From an uncultured Lachnospiraceae bacterium (lineage in GTDB: Bacteria > Bacillota > Clostridia > Lachnospirales > Lachnospiraceae): 43,907 bases of DNA. The position numbers and the translations under genes are program-made. This document shows positions 33,226 to 40,671 of the stretch, piece after piece. The stretch is taken from NCBI GenBank assembly GCA_910579645.1, contig CAJTVK010000021.1:1-43907 (forward strand). Direction: 5' to 3'. Position 1 is the first letter of the stretch. Each line of letters starts with the position of its first letter. The notes below the pieces were generated by a model. It searched no databases, was not told the origin of the DNA, and saw only the letters and a program-made list of their open reading frames with translations.

Positions 33226-33633
33226 ATGGCAGATGAAAGAAATTTCCGATTGAAAGTGATTACGCCGGAAAGAGTGTTCTATGACGGCGACGTAAATATG
33301 GTGGAGTTCAATACCACCGAGGGTGAAATCGGTATTTACAAAGGGCATGTGCCCATGACCGTCATCGTAAATCCCGGAATACTGACGATTTCGGAAAGCG
33401 ACCGGGCACGGAATGCGGCTTTGCATGCCGGTTTCGTGGAGATTCTGGAGGACAAGGTAACAGTCCTGGCAGAAATCATTGAGTGGCCGGAAGAGATTGA
33501 CAGGAAACGTGCAGAGGAAGCGAAAGCCAGGGCGGAGGAAAGACTCCGCGCGAAATCGCCGGAGACGGATGTGCTCCGGGCGGAAACGGCTTTGAAGAGG
33601 GCTCTTGCCCGTATTAATCTGATTTCCTCATAG
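33226..33633 (+). CDS. atpC: F0F1 ATP synthase subunit epsilon
   Basis: A 135-residue protein. The N-terminal beta-sandwich reads FRLKVITPERVFYDGDV, with the conserved EGEIGIYKGHVPM near residue 33. The C-terminal helical hairpin (residues about 88-130, Arg/Ala/Glu-rich) can inhibit ATP hydrolysis. It is the last gene of the atp operon, followed by a terminator hairpin. Confidence 0.95.
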   Translation: MADERNFRLKVITPERVFYDGDVNMVEFNTTEGEIGIYKGHVPMTVIVNPGILTISESDRARNAALHAGFVEILEDKVTVLAEIIEWPEEIDRKRAEEAKARAEERLRAKSPETDVLRAETALKRALARINLISS

Positions 33634-33650
33634 GGAAAGGTATCTATGGA

Positions 33651-33716
33651 AATATGCCGGAACCGTTTGCCGCAGGATATTTTATCTTGTGGCAGACGCT
33701 GCCGGCATATTTTATT
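33651..33716 (+). terminator. Terminator of the atp operon
   Basis: AATATGCCGG (33651-33660) pairs with CCGGCATATT (33702-33711), with an inner TTGCCGCA/TGTGGCAG helix and a TTTATT tail. It lies 18 bases after the atpC stop. Confidence 0.75.
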
Positions 33717-33869
33717 CCCGCGGGTAACGGGCTAAGCAGCCGCATTTGTGCGGGTAGGTTGCCATAGGTTGCTTTGGGTATGGCATAGAGGGCGCTTCCG
33801 CGAACGCCGTGCCGGTTTTCTGCATATGATAACATAAAAATCGGTGGTATTCAGCAAAGGATGTTTTCT

Positions 33870-34259
33870 ATGTATAATCAGAAAGTTTTACCCTTCTATA
33901 TGACATATCCTTTACCTCTGTATTATCAGGAAGAAGACACGGTTACGAGGGATTTGGAGTACTTACAGCAGATGTATCCGGCGGAAGCCAAGAAATATCA
34001 GAAAATTATTGCCGGTATGTTGGATAAGCTGGATTATGAAGGCAGTATGATATACGATGAGTATCCGGACAGATGGCAGATGTACAGACTGTCCCAGAAT
34101 GTGATGGAAAATATCAGAAGACAGAACGAACGGGAAAACCCCGGCACGGAAATTCCGAAAGATAAATGGGAATGGATGTCCGATATGGTGCAGATTATTC
34201 TTTTCTATGAAATTTATAAGCGCAGACACGGGAACCGAAGCGGGATTTTAAAGTTTTAG
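33870..34259 (+). CDS. Conserved clostridial hypothetical protein
   Basis: A 129-residue, probably cytoplasmic helical protein: YPLPLYYQEEDTVTRDLEYL, then YEGSMIYDEYPDRWQMYRL and a C-terminal IILFYEIYKRRH. The DYEGSMIYDEYPD segment is, from memory, characteristic of a widespread small family of unknown function in Clostridia. ATG 33870 is nine bases after AAAGG; ATG 33861 sits directly on that RBS. No signal peptide, metal-binding cysteines or catalytic motif are visible. A terminator hairpin follows. Confidence 0.8.
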   Translation: MYNQKVLPFYMTYPLPLYYQEEDTVTRDLEYLQQMYPAEAKKYQKIIAGMLDKLDYEGSMIYDEYPDRWQMYRLSQNVMENIRRQNERENPGTEIPKDKWEWMSDMVQIILFYEIYKRRHGNRSGILKF

Positions 34260-34290
34260 TTGTAGTTTTGAGCCAAAGTCAGTAAAATAT

Positions 34291-34320
34291 AGTCATGGTG
34301 CCTATGCACCATGGCTATTT
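34291..34320 (+). terminator. Hairpin terminator
   Basis: CATGGTGC (34294-34301) pairs with GCACCATG (34306-34313), loop CTAT; three more pairs extend it to AG..CT, followed by ATTT. It lies about 30 bases after the preceding gene. Confidence 0.65.
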
Positions 34321-34348
34321 CTATGCACACGGGCCCCCAAATAAAATA

Positions 34349-34488
34349 TGTCAGCAGAAGCTGACAGGTGCCCGGCGCGCGAGTAGGGAAGCCGGCACTT
34401 CTCTGCTCAATTGCACAGCCCTGTGACATGCCACTGATGCGGCGCACGGGGCGGGTAGGCGAAGAAATCTTCCCTGCTCAATTGCACA
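34349..34488. repeat. Cluster of small palindromic repeats
   Basis: A perfect 7-bp hairpin TGTCAGC-AGAA-GCTGACA lies at 34349-34366. Two related hairpins follow: GAGTAGGGAAG/CTTCTCTGCTC (34381-34408) and GGGTAGGCGAAG/CTTCCCTGCTC (34453-34479). Each of the latter is followed by AATTGCACA, so TGCTCAATTGCACA occurs twice (34404-34417 and 34475-34488). A diverged relative lies at 43782-43821. Confidence 0.65.
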
Positions 34489-34498
34489 AGGAAAGGAT

Positions 34499-35707
34499 AT
34501 GTATAGGCGGATGGCAGGAAAGGGAAGGGTGGACGATATGCAGCAGCTGAAAGAAGCACTGGAGGAGATGCTGGGAGAAAATTTATATCAGGTAGTTATG
34601 AGCAATTCCAGAAACAAGGAACGGGTCATAAAGGCAAAAGTCCGCCCGATTATGATAAAGGGAGAATTGGTGTATCAGGAAACGGCATATAGGGGTACGC
34701 AGGTTTTTCACGGAAACTATGGAAAAGAAGAGACGATGCAGCGCATTCTGGAATATATGGCAAAGGATTTCCGGCAATGCGAGATAGAGACTACGGAGGG
34801 ACGGGCTACGGCGCTGGTCAGCAAAAAAGGCAGTGTGTCGGTGAAGCGGAAGAACTTTACAGGCGGGATAAAAGACGGGGAAAGCGGGCGGATTGACCTG
34901 TCACATAACCGGGCAAAAAAATATCTGCTGGAAGAGGGGCAGCCGGTTCCGTTTCTGATAGATTTGGGCGTGCAGAAGGAAGACGGCAGCATTGTGAAGG
35001 CAAAATATGATAAATTTAAGCAGATTAACCGTTTTTTGGAATTTATTGACGATATTCTGCCCACACTTTCTAAGGGGGGAAAAATTCACATAATTGATTT
35101 CGGGTGCGGGAAGTCTTACCTTACCTTTGCCATATATTATTATATGAAGGAACGCAAAGGACTCGACATAGAGATTACAGGGCTGGATCTGAAGACGGAA
35201 GTGATTGAGAAATGCAGCAGGCTGGCAGAGAAGTACGGCTATAAGGAACTTCGCTTCCGGCAGGGAGACATCGGAAGCTATGAAGGGGAAGGCGGCAGCG
35301 AGCCTAAGGCGGATATGGTTGTGACGCTCCATGCCTGCGATACGGCTACCGATTATGCTTTGGCAAAAGCGGTGAAGTGGGGAGCCAAGGTCATTCTGTC
35401 AGTGCCCTGCTGTCAGCATGAGGTGAATAAGCAGATAGAATCGGAAGAACTGAATCCGCTGCTGAAATACGGACTTCTGAAAGAACGGGCCTCTGCCTTG
35501 GTTACGGATGCAATCCGCGCAAATCTTTTGGAAGAAAACGGATATGATGTACAGCTATTGGAATTTATTGATATGGAACATACGCCGAAGAACATTCTGA
35601 TCCGTGCGGTGCGGAGAGGAAACGGCGGGGGGAAGGAAACGGCGGTAAGGGAGATGACAGAGCTTCTCCATGTGAGGACCACATTGCAGAGGCTGCTGGA
35701 AAAATAA
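34499..35707 (+). CDS. Class I SAM-dependent methyltransferase
   Basis: A 402-residue protein. A Rossmann methyltransferase domain begins near residue 195 with IHIIDFGCGKSYLTFAIYYY (motif I), ITGLDLK (motif II) and VVTLHACDTATDYAL (motif IV region), then VPCCQHEVNKQI. The HACDTATD and PCCQHE motifs match a family related to METTL25/RRNAD1-type proteins, whose likely substrate is RNA. About 190 N-terminal residues precede it. ATG 34499 has AGGAAAGG upstream; ATG 34538 with GGGTGG is also possible. The next gene starts 17 bases downstream. Confidence 0.82.
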   Translation: MYRRMAGKGRVDDMQQLKEALEEMLGENLYQVVMSNSRNKERVIKAKVRPIMIKGELVYQETAYRGTQVFHGNYGKEETMQRILEYMAKDFRQCEIETTEGRATALVSKKGSVSVKRKNFTGGIKDGESGRIDLSHNRAKKYLLEEGQPVPFLIDLGVQKEDGSIVKAKYDKFKQINRFLEFIDDILPTLSKGGKIHIIDFGCGKSYLTFAIYYYMKERKGLDIEITGLDLKTEVIEKCSRLAEKYGYKELRFRQGDIGSYEGEGGSEPKADMVVTLHACDTATDYALAKAVKWGAKVILSVPCCQHEVNKQIESEELNPLLKYGLLKERASALVTDAIRANLLEENGYDVQLLEFIDMEHTPKNILIRAVRRGNGGGKETAVREMTELLHVRTTLQRLLEK

Positions 35708-35724
35708 GAGGACAGAAAGAGAGC

Positions 35725-38265
35725 ATGAAAAAGACGATAATTAAAGGCGTATATCTTGCGGCGGTGTTTTGCATTTCACTTCTGTTGGCCGGTTCACTGG
35801 TGAATCAGGGAAATACGGATATGACAATGGAAATGGGGCCGGCAACTTATCCGGTAGTTCATATGAAAATAGGGGAACGGGAAGTGAATCCGCTTCACGG
35901 CTATAAGGAGGCTATGGAATGCAGCTTCCAGCGGGACAGCATCACGCCGCTGGGCGAGGGGCGTAAAATAGGATTTGTGGTGGATAAATACGGGCAGGAC
36001 ATAGAACATATGATGTTTGAGGTCAGAAGCATTGACGGACAGCGGCTGGTGGAAAGCACGGAGATTACTGCCTATAGGCAGACGGAGGAGAAGATATCCG
36101 GTGAGTTTACGGTGAAGGATCTGATTGACGCGGATACGGAATATATGTTGGTGCTTCTTCTGGAAAACGGCTGGGGGCAGACCATACGTTATTATACAAG
36201 GATAATCCAGACAGAAAACTATCATGAGGAGGAGAAACTGGATTATGTATTGGATTTTCATGAAAGGACTTTTGATAAGGAGGCCGCACGGGAACTGACC
36301 AAATATCTGGAGTCCAGTGCGGACGGCGACAATACCACTTTCAGCAAGGTGGATATCCACAGCAGCTTTCAGCAGGTGACTTGGGGGGATTTGGAAGTAA
36401 ACGTGCTTACGGAGCCGGAGGTTACACTGAAGGAACTGGGGGAACAGACGGGCTCCCTGGAACTGGATTATGCCGTCTCGCTGAACGGAAGCAGCGCCGG
36501 AAGCCTGTTCTGGGTGAAAGAGTTCTATAGGATACGTTTTACGGAAGACCGTATTTATCTGCTGGATTATGAGAGGACAATGCGGCAGTCCTTTGACGAG
36601 AACGAAAATGTGGCCGGCGGTGATACGGTCTATCTTGGGATTATACCGGAAGAGGATATAGAAATGAAGGAAAGCGACGACGGGAACAATTTTGCGTTCT
36701 CCGACGGCAATAGGCTTTTCTGCTATAATGTGGCGGAGAATAAGCTGTCAAGGCTGTTTAGCTTTTACGGCGGGGATTACAAAGACGAGAGGGAGACTTG
36801 GAAGAAGCACGGAATAAAGATACTGAACGTGGACGAGGCAGGAAACGTACAGTTTATTGTATACGGATATATGAACAGGGGCAGGCATGAAGGGGAAGTG
36901 GGAATTGCGGTATATCAATTCAGCGGTCTGCTGAATACGGTGGAAGAACTGGTGTATATTCCGTTTAAGAGTTCCTACGAGGTACTGCGGGCGGAATTGG
37001 GAGAATTGGCATTTATCAATAAGGCTGACGTGTTCTTTTTCATGCATGCAGGAGCCGTGTATGCGGTGAATCTGGCGGAAAGGAACTATGAAGTGATGGT
37101 GTCCGGATTAGGGGTGGGCAGCTATAAGGTGTCGGACAGCAACCGGATGGTAGTATGGCAGACAGGAGGGAATCCATATGCCAGCAGGCAGCTCACTTTG
37201 ATGAACCTTAGCACGAAAGAAAAGACGGAAATAGCGGCAGGCAGCGGGGAATATATTGCTCCGTTGGGCTTTATGGGAGAGGACTTGATTTACGGGCTGG
37301 CGCATACGTCGGAGGTAGTGCAGGATAAGACAGGGAGCATGCTGTTTCCCATGTACGCCGTGAAAATACAGAGTGAAAACGGTGTCATACTGAAAACTTA
37401 TAAGCAGGACGGAATATTTGTGACGGGAAGCGAAATTGAGGGAAACCAGATTACTCTTTACCGGGTAAGGCGGGGGGAAGAAGACGGGAATTACACGGCA
37501 GCAGAAAACGATCAGATTGTCAATACGAAGATTGAGCCGGAAGGCAGTAATGTGATAGAGACGGTGGCCATTGACAAATATGAGAAGGTAGTGCAGATAG
37601 ATATAAAAGGTGCGGCGGACGGGAAGAAGCATAAGCTTCTGACACCTAAGGAGGTACTGTTTGAGGGCGGACGGGAAATTGCGCTGAAAGAGGAGGGGGA
37701 AGACATTCCGCACTACTTTGTATATGGAAAGAACGGCGTGGAAGGTATTTTTACGGATGAAGGGGACGCGGTCAATGCGGCATACGGGCTGTCCGGCATT
37801 GTGGTGGACGGACAGGGGAGATATGTTTGGGCAAGAGGCAACCGGAGCCTGAAGAATCAGATTATGGCCATCAAGGGCGCGGCGATTACGGAAGAGAAAA
37901 ACAGCTTGGCGGTATGTCTGGATGTCATGCTCCAGTATGAAGGAATCATGCGGAATACGGAATATATGCTTAACCGAGGGGACACTATCCGGGAAATCCT
38001 GGAGGATAATTTAGAGAATGCAGGAGTGTTGGATCTGACCGGATGCAGCTTGGATGCCATTTTATATTATGTCAATAAGGATATTCCGGTATTGGCCTCT
38101 TTCAATGACGGGAATGCGGTTTTGATCATAGGGTTCAACGAACTGAATACCGTGCTGATGGATCCGCTGACAGGGGGGACGCCTTTTAAGATGGGCATGA
38201 ACGATTCTGCCAGTATGTTTGAGGAGAACGGGAACCGCTTTATCACTTATCAGAGAAAAGAATGA
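35725..38265 (+). CDS. Large secreted/anchored beta-propeller-like protein with C39-like C-terminus
   Basis: An 846-residue protein with a single N-terminal signal anchor (GVYLAAVFCISLLLAGSLV, residues 8-26). Residues about 270-620 contain repeated beta-strand blocks (NRLFCYNVAENKLSRLFSF, GAVYAVNLAERNYEVM, RQLTLMNLSTKEKTEI), consistent with a propeller. The last 110 residues resemble a peptidase C39-like fold: a Cys in AVCLDVMLQYEG and PVLASFNDGNAVLIIGFNE..VLMDP. Where active C39 enzymes have His after Gly, this has Asn (DGNAVLI), so it is probably non-catalytic. Co-directional with the methyltransferase. Function unknown. Confidence 0.7.
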   Translation: MKKTIIKGVYLAAVFCISLLLAGSLVNQGNTDMTMEMGPATYPVVHMKIGEREVNPLHGYKEAMECSFQRDSITPLGEGRKIGFVVDKYGQDIEHMMFEVRSIDGQRLVESTEITAYRQTEEKISGEFTVKDLIDADTEYMLVLLLENGWGQTIRYYTRIIQTENYHEEEKLDYVLDFHERTFDKEAARELTKYLESSADGDNTTFSKVDIHSSFQQVTWGDLEVNVLTEPEVTLKELGEQTGSLELDYAVSLNGSSAGSLFWVKEFYRIRFTEDRIYLLDYERTMRQSFDENENVAGGDTVYLGIIPEEDIEMKESDDGNNFAFSDGNRLFCYNVAENKLSRLFSFYGGDYKDERETWKKHGIKILNVDEAGNVQFIVYGYMNRGRHEGEVGIAVYQFSGLLNTVEELVYIPFKSSYEVLRAELGELAFINKADVFFFMHAGAVYAVNLAERNYEVMVSGLGVGSYKVSDSNRMVVWQTGGNPYASRQLTLMNLSTKEKTEIAAGSGEYIAPLGFMGEDLIYGLAHTSEVVQDKTGSMLFPMYAVKIQSENGVILKTYKQDGIFVTGSEIEGNQITLYRVRRGEEDGNYTAAENDQIVNTKIEPEGSNVIETVAIDKYEKVVQIDIKGAADGKKHKLLTPKEVLFEGGREIALKEEGEDIPHYFVYGKNGVEGIFTDEGDAVNAAYGLSGIVVDGQGRYVWARGNRSLKNQIMAIKGAAITEEKNSLAVCLDVMLQYEGIMRNTEYMLNRGDTIREILEDNLENAGVLDLTGCSLDAILYYVNKDIPVLASFNDGNAVLIIGFNELNTVLMDPLTGGTPFKMGMNDSASMFEENGNRFITYQRKE

Positions 38266-38347
38266 GAAATGCCTGTTTTAGGCGGCCTGCAACCAATAGT
38301 TGCGGTGGCTCAACCTAGAATATGTAGTGCAACCGGAGTAAAATCTT

Positions 38348-38353
38348 TATAAT
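38348..38353 (+). promoter_or_regulatory. Possible -10 element for the XRE-type gene
   Basis: A perfect TATAAT at 38348-38353 lies 180 bases before the gene, but no convincing -35 is seen upstream. The surrounding intergenic stretch (38266-38535) otherwise holds a weak GCAAC-CAATA-GTTGC hairpin near 38288 and a GC-rich leader with no ORF. Confidence 0.3.
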
Positions 38354-38535
38354 GATATCCGGAAGAGCCTGAAACAAGTTCTGCCGATTCAAGCAGGAAG
38401 AGGGCCGGCCTGCGTCCGCGCAGCATCCGCAGATCGGACTTCCATGAGCGGCGGCAAAGCATTCCTGCCGGCGGAAAGGTGCGGCACGGTGCGTGCCGGC
38501 TGACAGAGAAAGCTGTGTAGAAAGAGGGTATAAGT

Positions 38536-39426
38536 ATGAATATTGAAATCGCGAACCGGTTAGTGAATCTAAGAAAAAGCAACGGCCTGTCGCAGGAGGC
38601 ATTGGCGGAAAAATTGGGAATCAGCAGGCAGGCCGTAAGTAAGTGGGAGCGGGCGGAGGCATCTCCGGATACGGATAATCTTATCTTGCTGGCGAGGCTG
38701 TATCAAGTGTCCTTGGACGAATTGCTGCGGACGGAAGAGGAAATCCCGGTGCCGGAGAGCAAAGAGACACCATGGGGGGAAATCGGGGAAGAGGATGCGG
38801 CGGCCGGAAACAGCACACCGCAAAATGATATACCGCAAAGCCTTTCGCCGCAAAGCAGTATGTCTCAAAGCAGTATGTCCCAAAGCGATATGACCACAAG
38901 CGGCAGCGTGCCGGGTTCCGGCGGGGATACGGACAGGATGGAGGAAAAGCAGGAAGATTCTCCGGCAGGGGCAGACGGTATCCATATGAAAGATAAAGAC
39001 GGAAGTGAGGTGCATGTGGGATGGGACGGCATTTATGTGGAAGAGGCGAAGAAAAGTGATGATTGTGCATATGAGAAAAGCAGCATATATATAAACGGAA
39101 AGAAACACGGCATGGGACGGGCAGCGGCATATGGCAGGGTATCGGTATTTTTCCTTATTATTTTGCTATATCTGCTGGCAGGTTTTCTGTTTGGCGCATG
39201 GCATCCGACGTGGATAATTTTTTTGCTGATTCCGCTGTGGCATAGTTTTACCGAGGCCGTACGGCGGAGAAATCCGCATATATTTGCCTATCCGGTATTG
39301 GCGGCACTGCTGTTTCTCTGCCTGGGATTTTTCTTCGGTGCGTGGCATCCGGGCTGGGTCATTTTCCTTACAGTGCCTTTTTATTATACGACGGTTTCTT
39401 TTCTTACCGGAAAGCCGGAGGAATAA
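38536..39426 (+). CDS. XRE-family regulator with membrane-embedded C-terminus
   Basis: A 296-residue protein. Residues 5-60 form a clear XRE/Cro-type helix-turn-helix (LRKSNGLSQEALAEKLGISR, then QAVSKWERAEASPD). A low-complexity Ser/Gln/Pro linker follows (repeats of SPQSSMSQ, about residues 97-120). After an acidic region, four hydrophobic segments occupy about residues 200-290. The motif FGAWHPxWxIFL occurs twice in them (about residues 218 and 268), suggesting an internal duplication of a two-helix unit. The architecture suggests a membrane-tethered regulator sensing an envelope signal; that is inference. A terminator follows the gene. Confidence 0.85.
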   Translation: MNIEIANRLVNLRKSNGLSQEALAEKLGISRQAVSKWERAEASPDTDNLILLARLYQVSLDELLRTEEEIPVPESKETPWGEIGEEDAAAGNSTPQNDIPQSLSPQSSMSQSSMSQSDMTTSGSVPGSGGDTDRMEEKQEDSPAGADGIHMKDKDGSEVHVGWDGIYVEEAKKSDDCAYEKSSIYINGKKHGMGRAAAYGRVSVFFLIILLYLLAGFLFGAWHPTWIIFLLIPLWHSFTEAVRRRNPHIFAYPVLAALLFLCLGFFFGAWHPGWVIFLTVPFYYTTVSFLTGKPEE

Positions 39427-39456
39427 ACGGGCATAGAATATGCATATAAAAGAGAC

Positions 39457-39499
39457 AGAGCCGATGAACTGTGAAAATCACAGTTTATGGGCTCTTTTT
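39457..39499 (+). terminator. Intrinsic terminator
   Basis: AGAGCC (39457-39462) pairs with GGCTCT (39490-39495), and GAACTGTG with CACAGTTT inside it, followed by TTTT. It ends the XRE-type gene transcript. Confidence 0.8.
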
Positions 39500-39725
39500 A
39501 TGCACACAGGCATCCAAATGAAAACGGCTAAAGTCGCTTCTGTTTGTTCATAAGGTTTCAGGGCATGCTTTATGAATATTTAAGGGGTATCAGTTCAGCC
39601 TGCGGCTTCCCTGTTACGGAATCTGCCCATTCCAAGTCGCTTGCGGCGAGGGGCAGATTCCATCTTAACGGAATTTACACCTTCGCGGGCCAAACTGTTA
39701 CTTTAAGGGCGCAGAATTTTGAAAG
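39500..39725. repeat. Intergenic palindromic element
   Basis: No credible gene. GGAATCTGCCC (near 39618-39628) is the exact reverse complement of GGGCAGATTCC (near 39652-39662), an 11-bp perfect stem with a loop of about 23 bases containing GTCGCTTGCGGCGA. The upstream CAGTTCAGCCTG also appears near 43835-43846, and ATGCACAC.GGC..CCAAAT just after the terminator also appears at 34323-34342. These look like pieces of dispersed repeat families. Confidence 0.6.
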
Positions 39726-39730
39726 AGTGC

Positions 39731-39791
39731 TTGACCTTTCTAAATGGATGTGCTAATGTTGGTAATATAGTAGTGGGGGAGGTGACTACTA
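39731..39791 (+). promoter_or_regulatory. Promoter and palindrome around the RBS of the TrmB gene
   Basis: TTGACC (39731-39736) and TAATGT (39754-39759) have a 17-base spacer. Downstream, TAGTAGT (39768-39774) and ACTACTA (39785-39791) are perfect inverted repeats that exactly flank the ribosome-binding site GGGGGAGGTG (39775-39784), ending one base before the start codon at 39793. It may be an autoregulatory operator or an mRNA hairpin presenting the RBS in its loop. Confidence 0.6.
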
Positions 39792-39792
39792 A

Positions 39793-40671
39793 ATGGGAGA
39801 TGTTAGCTATTTGGAGAAACTGGGGTTTTCACAGAATGAAGCAAAGGTTTATACAGCCCTCTTAAAGAACAAGCTGTTAAACGGCTATGAGATTGCCAAA
39901 TTATCAGGCGTATCGCGGTCTTTGGTGTACGAGGTCATTAACCGCTTGGTAAGCAAGGGAATATTGTTCCGCTTGGAAGGGGAACCAAGCTATTATACGC
40001 CGTTGGAGTATGACAAACTTATCGAACGGATGAAGAAGGAACATGAGAGCAATTTGAAGAAAGCCGAAGAATATTTAAGGAATCTGGCCGGCGAGGAAGA
40101 GAACCATGATTATGTAATGAATATCGTGGGGTTTGACAAGACGATAAGGAAGGCGGCAGCATTGATTGACGGTGCACGGGAGGAGATTTCGCTTTCCGTC
40201 TGGCAGGAAGAGTTTACGCTCTTGAAAGGTGCTTTGCAAAGAGCCTTGGAGAGAGGCGTGAAGATTTACCTGTTTACGTTTGAGGATATAGCCATGGATG
40301 GATGCGTTGTTTTTTCCTACCGAATCCATGATGCCTCACAGCTTTTCCCCTATCGCAGGCTGACGTTGGTGGTTGACGGTGACCAGTGCCTGACCGGGGA
40401 GAACAGCGGCGACAGGAGCGTTTTTACCTATACCAGGAATCATGCCATTGTTTCATTGGCGACGGATGAAATTGTCCTTAATATATTTTGGTATCAATAT
40501 ATGAAAAAAAGGGGAGTTCTCTGTTCGGGAAACACGGCCGGGGATTTTTTGCGTCTTATTGAAAATATGGCAAAGGAATTAGATATCAGTTCGGATATGA
40601 CGAAAAATCTGATGGTCTATGATTTTCAAAGGAGGAAGCATGATGAAGAGGAAGGACTTAGAGAGCGTTAG
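39793..40671 (+). CDS. TrmB-family transcriptional regulator
   Basis: A 292-residue protein. Residues about 5-75 are the TrmB winged helix (YLEKLGFSQNEAKVYTALLK, then GVSRSLVYEVINRLVSKGIL). The C-terminal part (IVGFDKTIRKAAALIDGARE..ISLSVWQEE) resembles the phospholipase-D-like sugar-binding region of TrmB proteins. These typically repress or activate sugar transport genes in response to a bound sugar. The gene overlaps the following MFS transporter by 32 bases, and together with the SGNH esterase forms an operon it probably controls. A palindrome around its own RBS suggests autoregulation. Confidence 0.88.
   Translation: MGDVSYLEKLGFSQNEAKVYTALLKNKLLNGYEIAKLSGVSRSLVYEVINRLVSKGILFRLEGEPSYYTPLEYDKLIERMKKEHESNLKKAEEYLRNLAGEEENHDYVMNIVGFDKTIRKAAALIDGAREEISLSVWQEEFTLLKGALQRALERGVKIYLFTFEDIAMDGCVVFSYRIHDASQLFPYRRLTLVVDGDQCLTGENSGDRSVFTYTRNHAIVSLATDEIVLNIFWYQYMKKRGVLCSGNTAGDFLRLIENMAKELDISSDMTKNLMVYDFQRRKHDEEEGLRER

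Noticed and set aside
39544..39756. 70-codon ORF in the intergenic element before the TrmB gene
   Set aside because: It spans the palindromic repeat and the promoter, with no convincing RBS.
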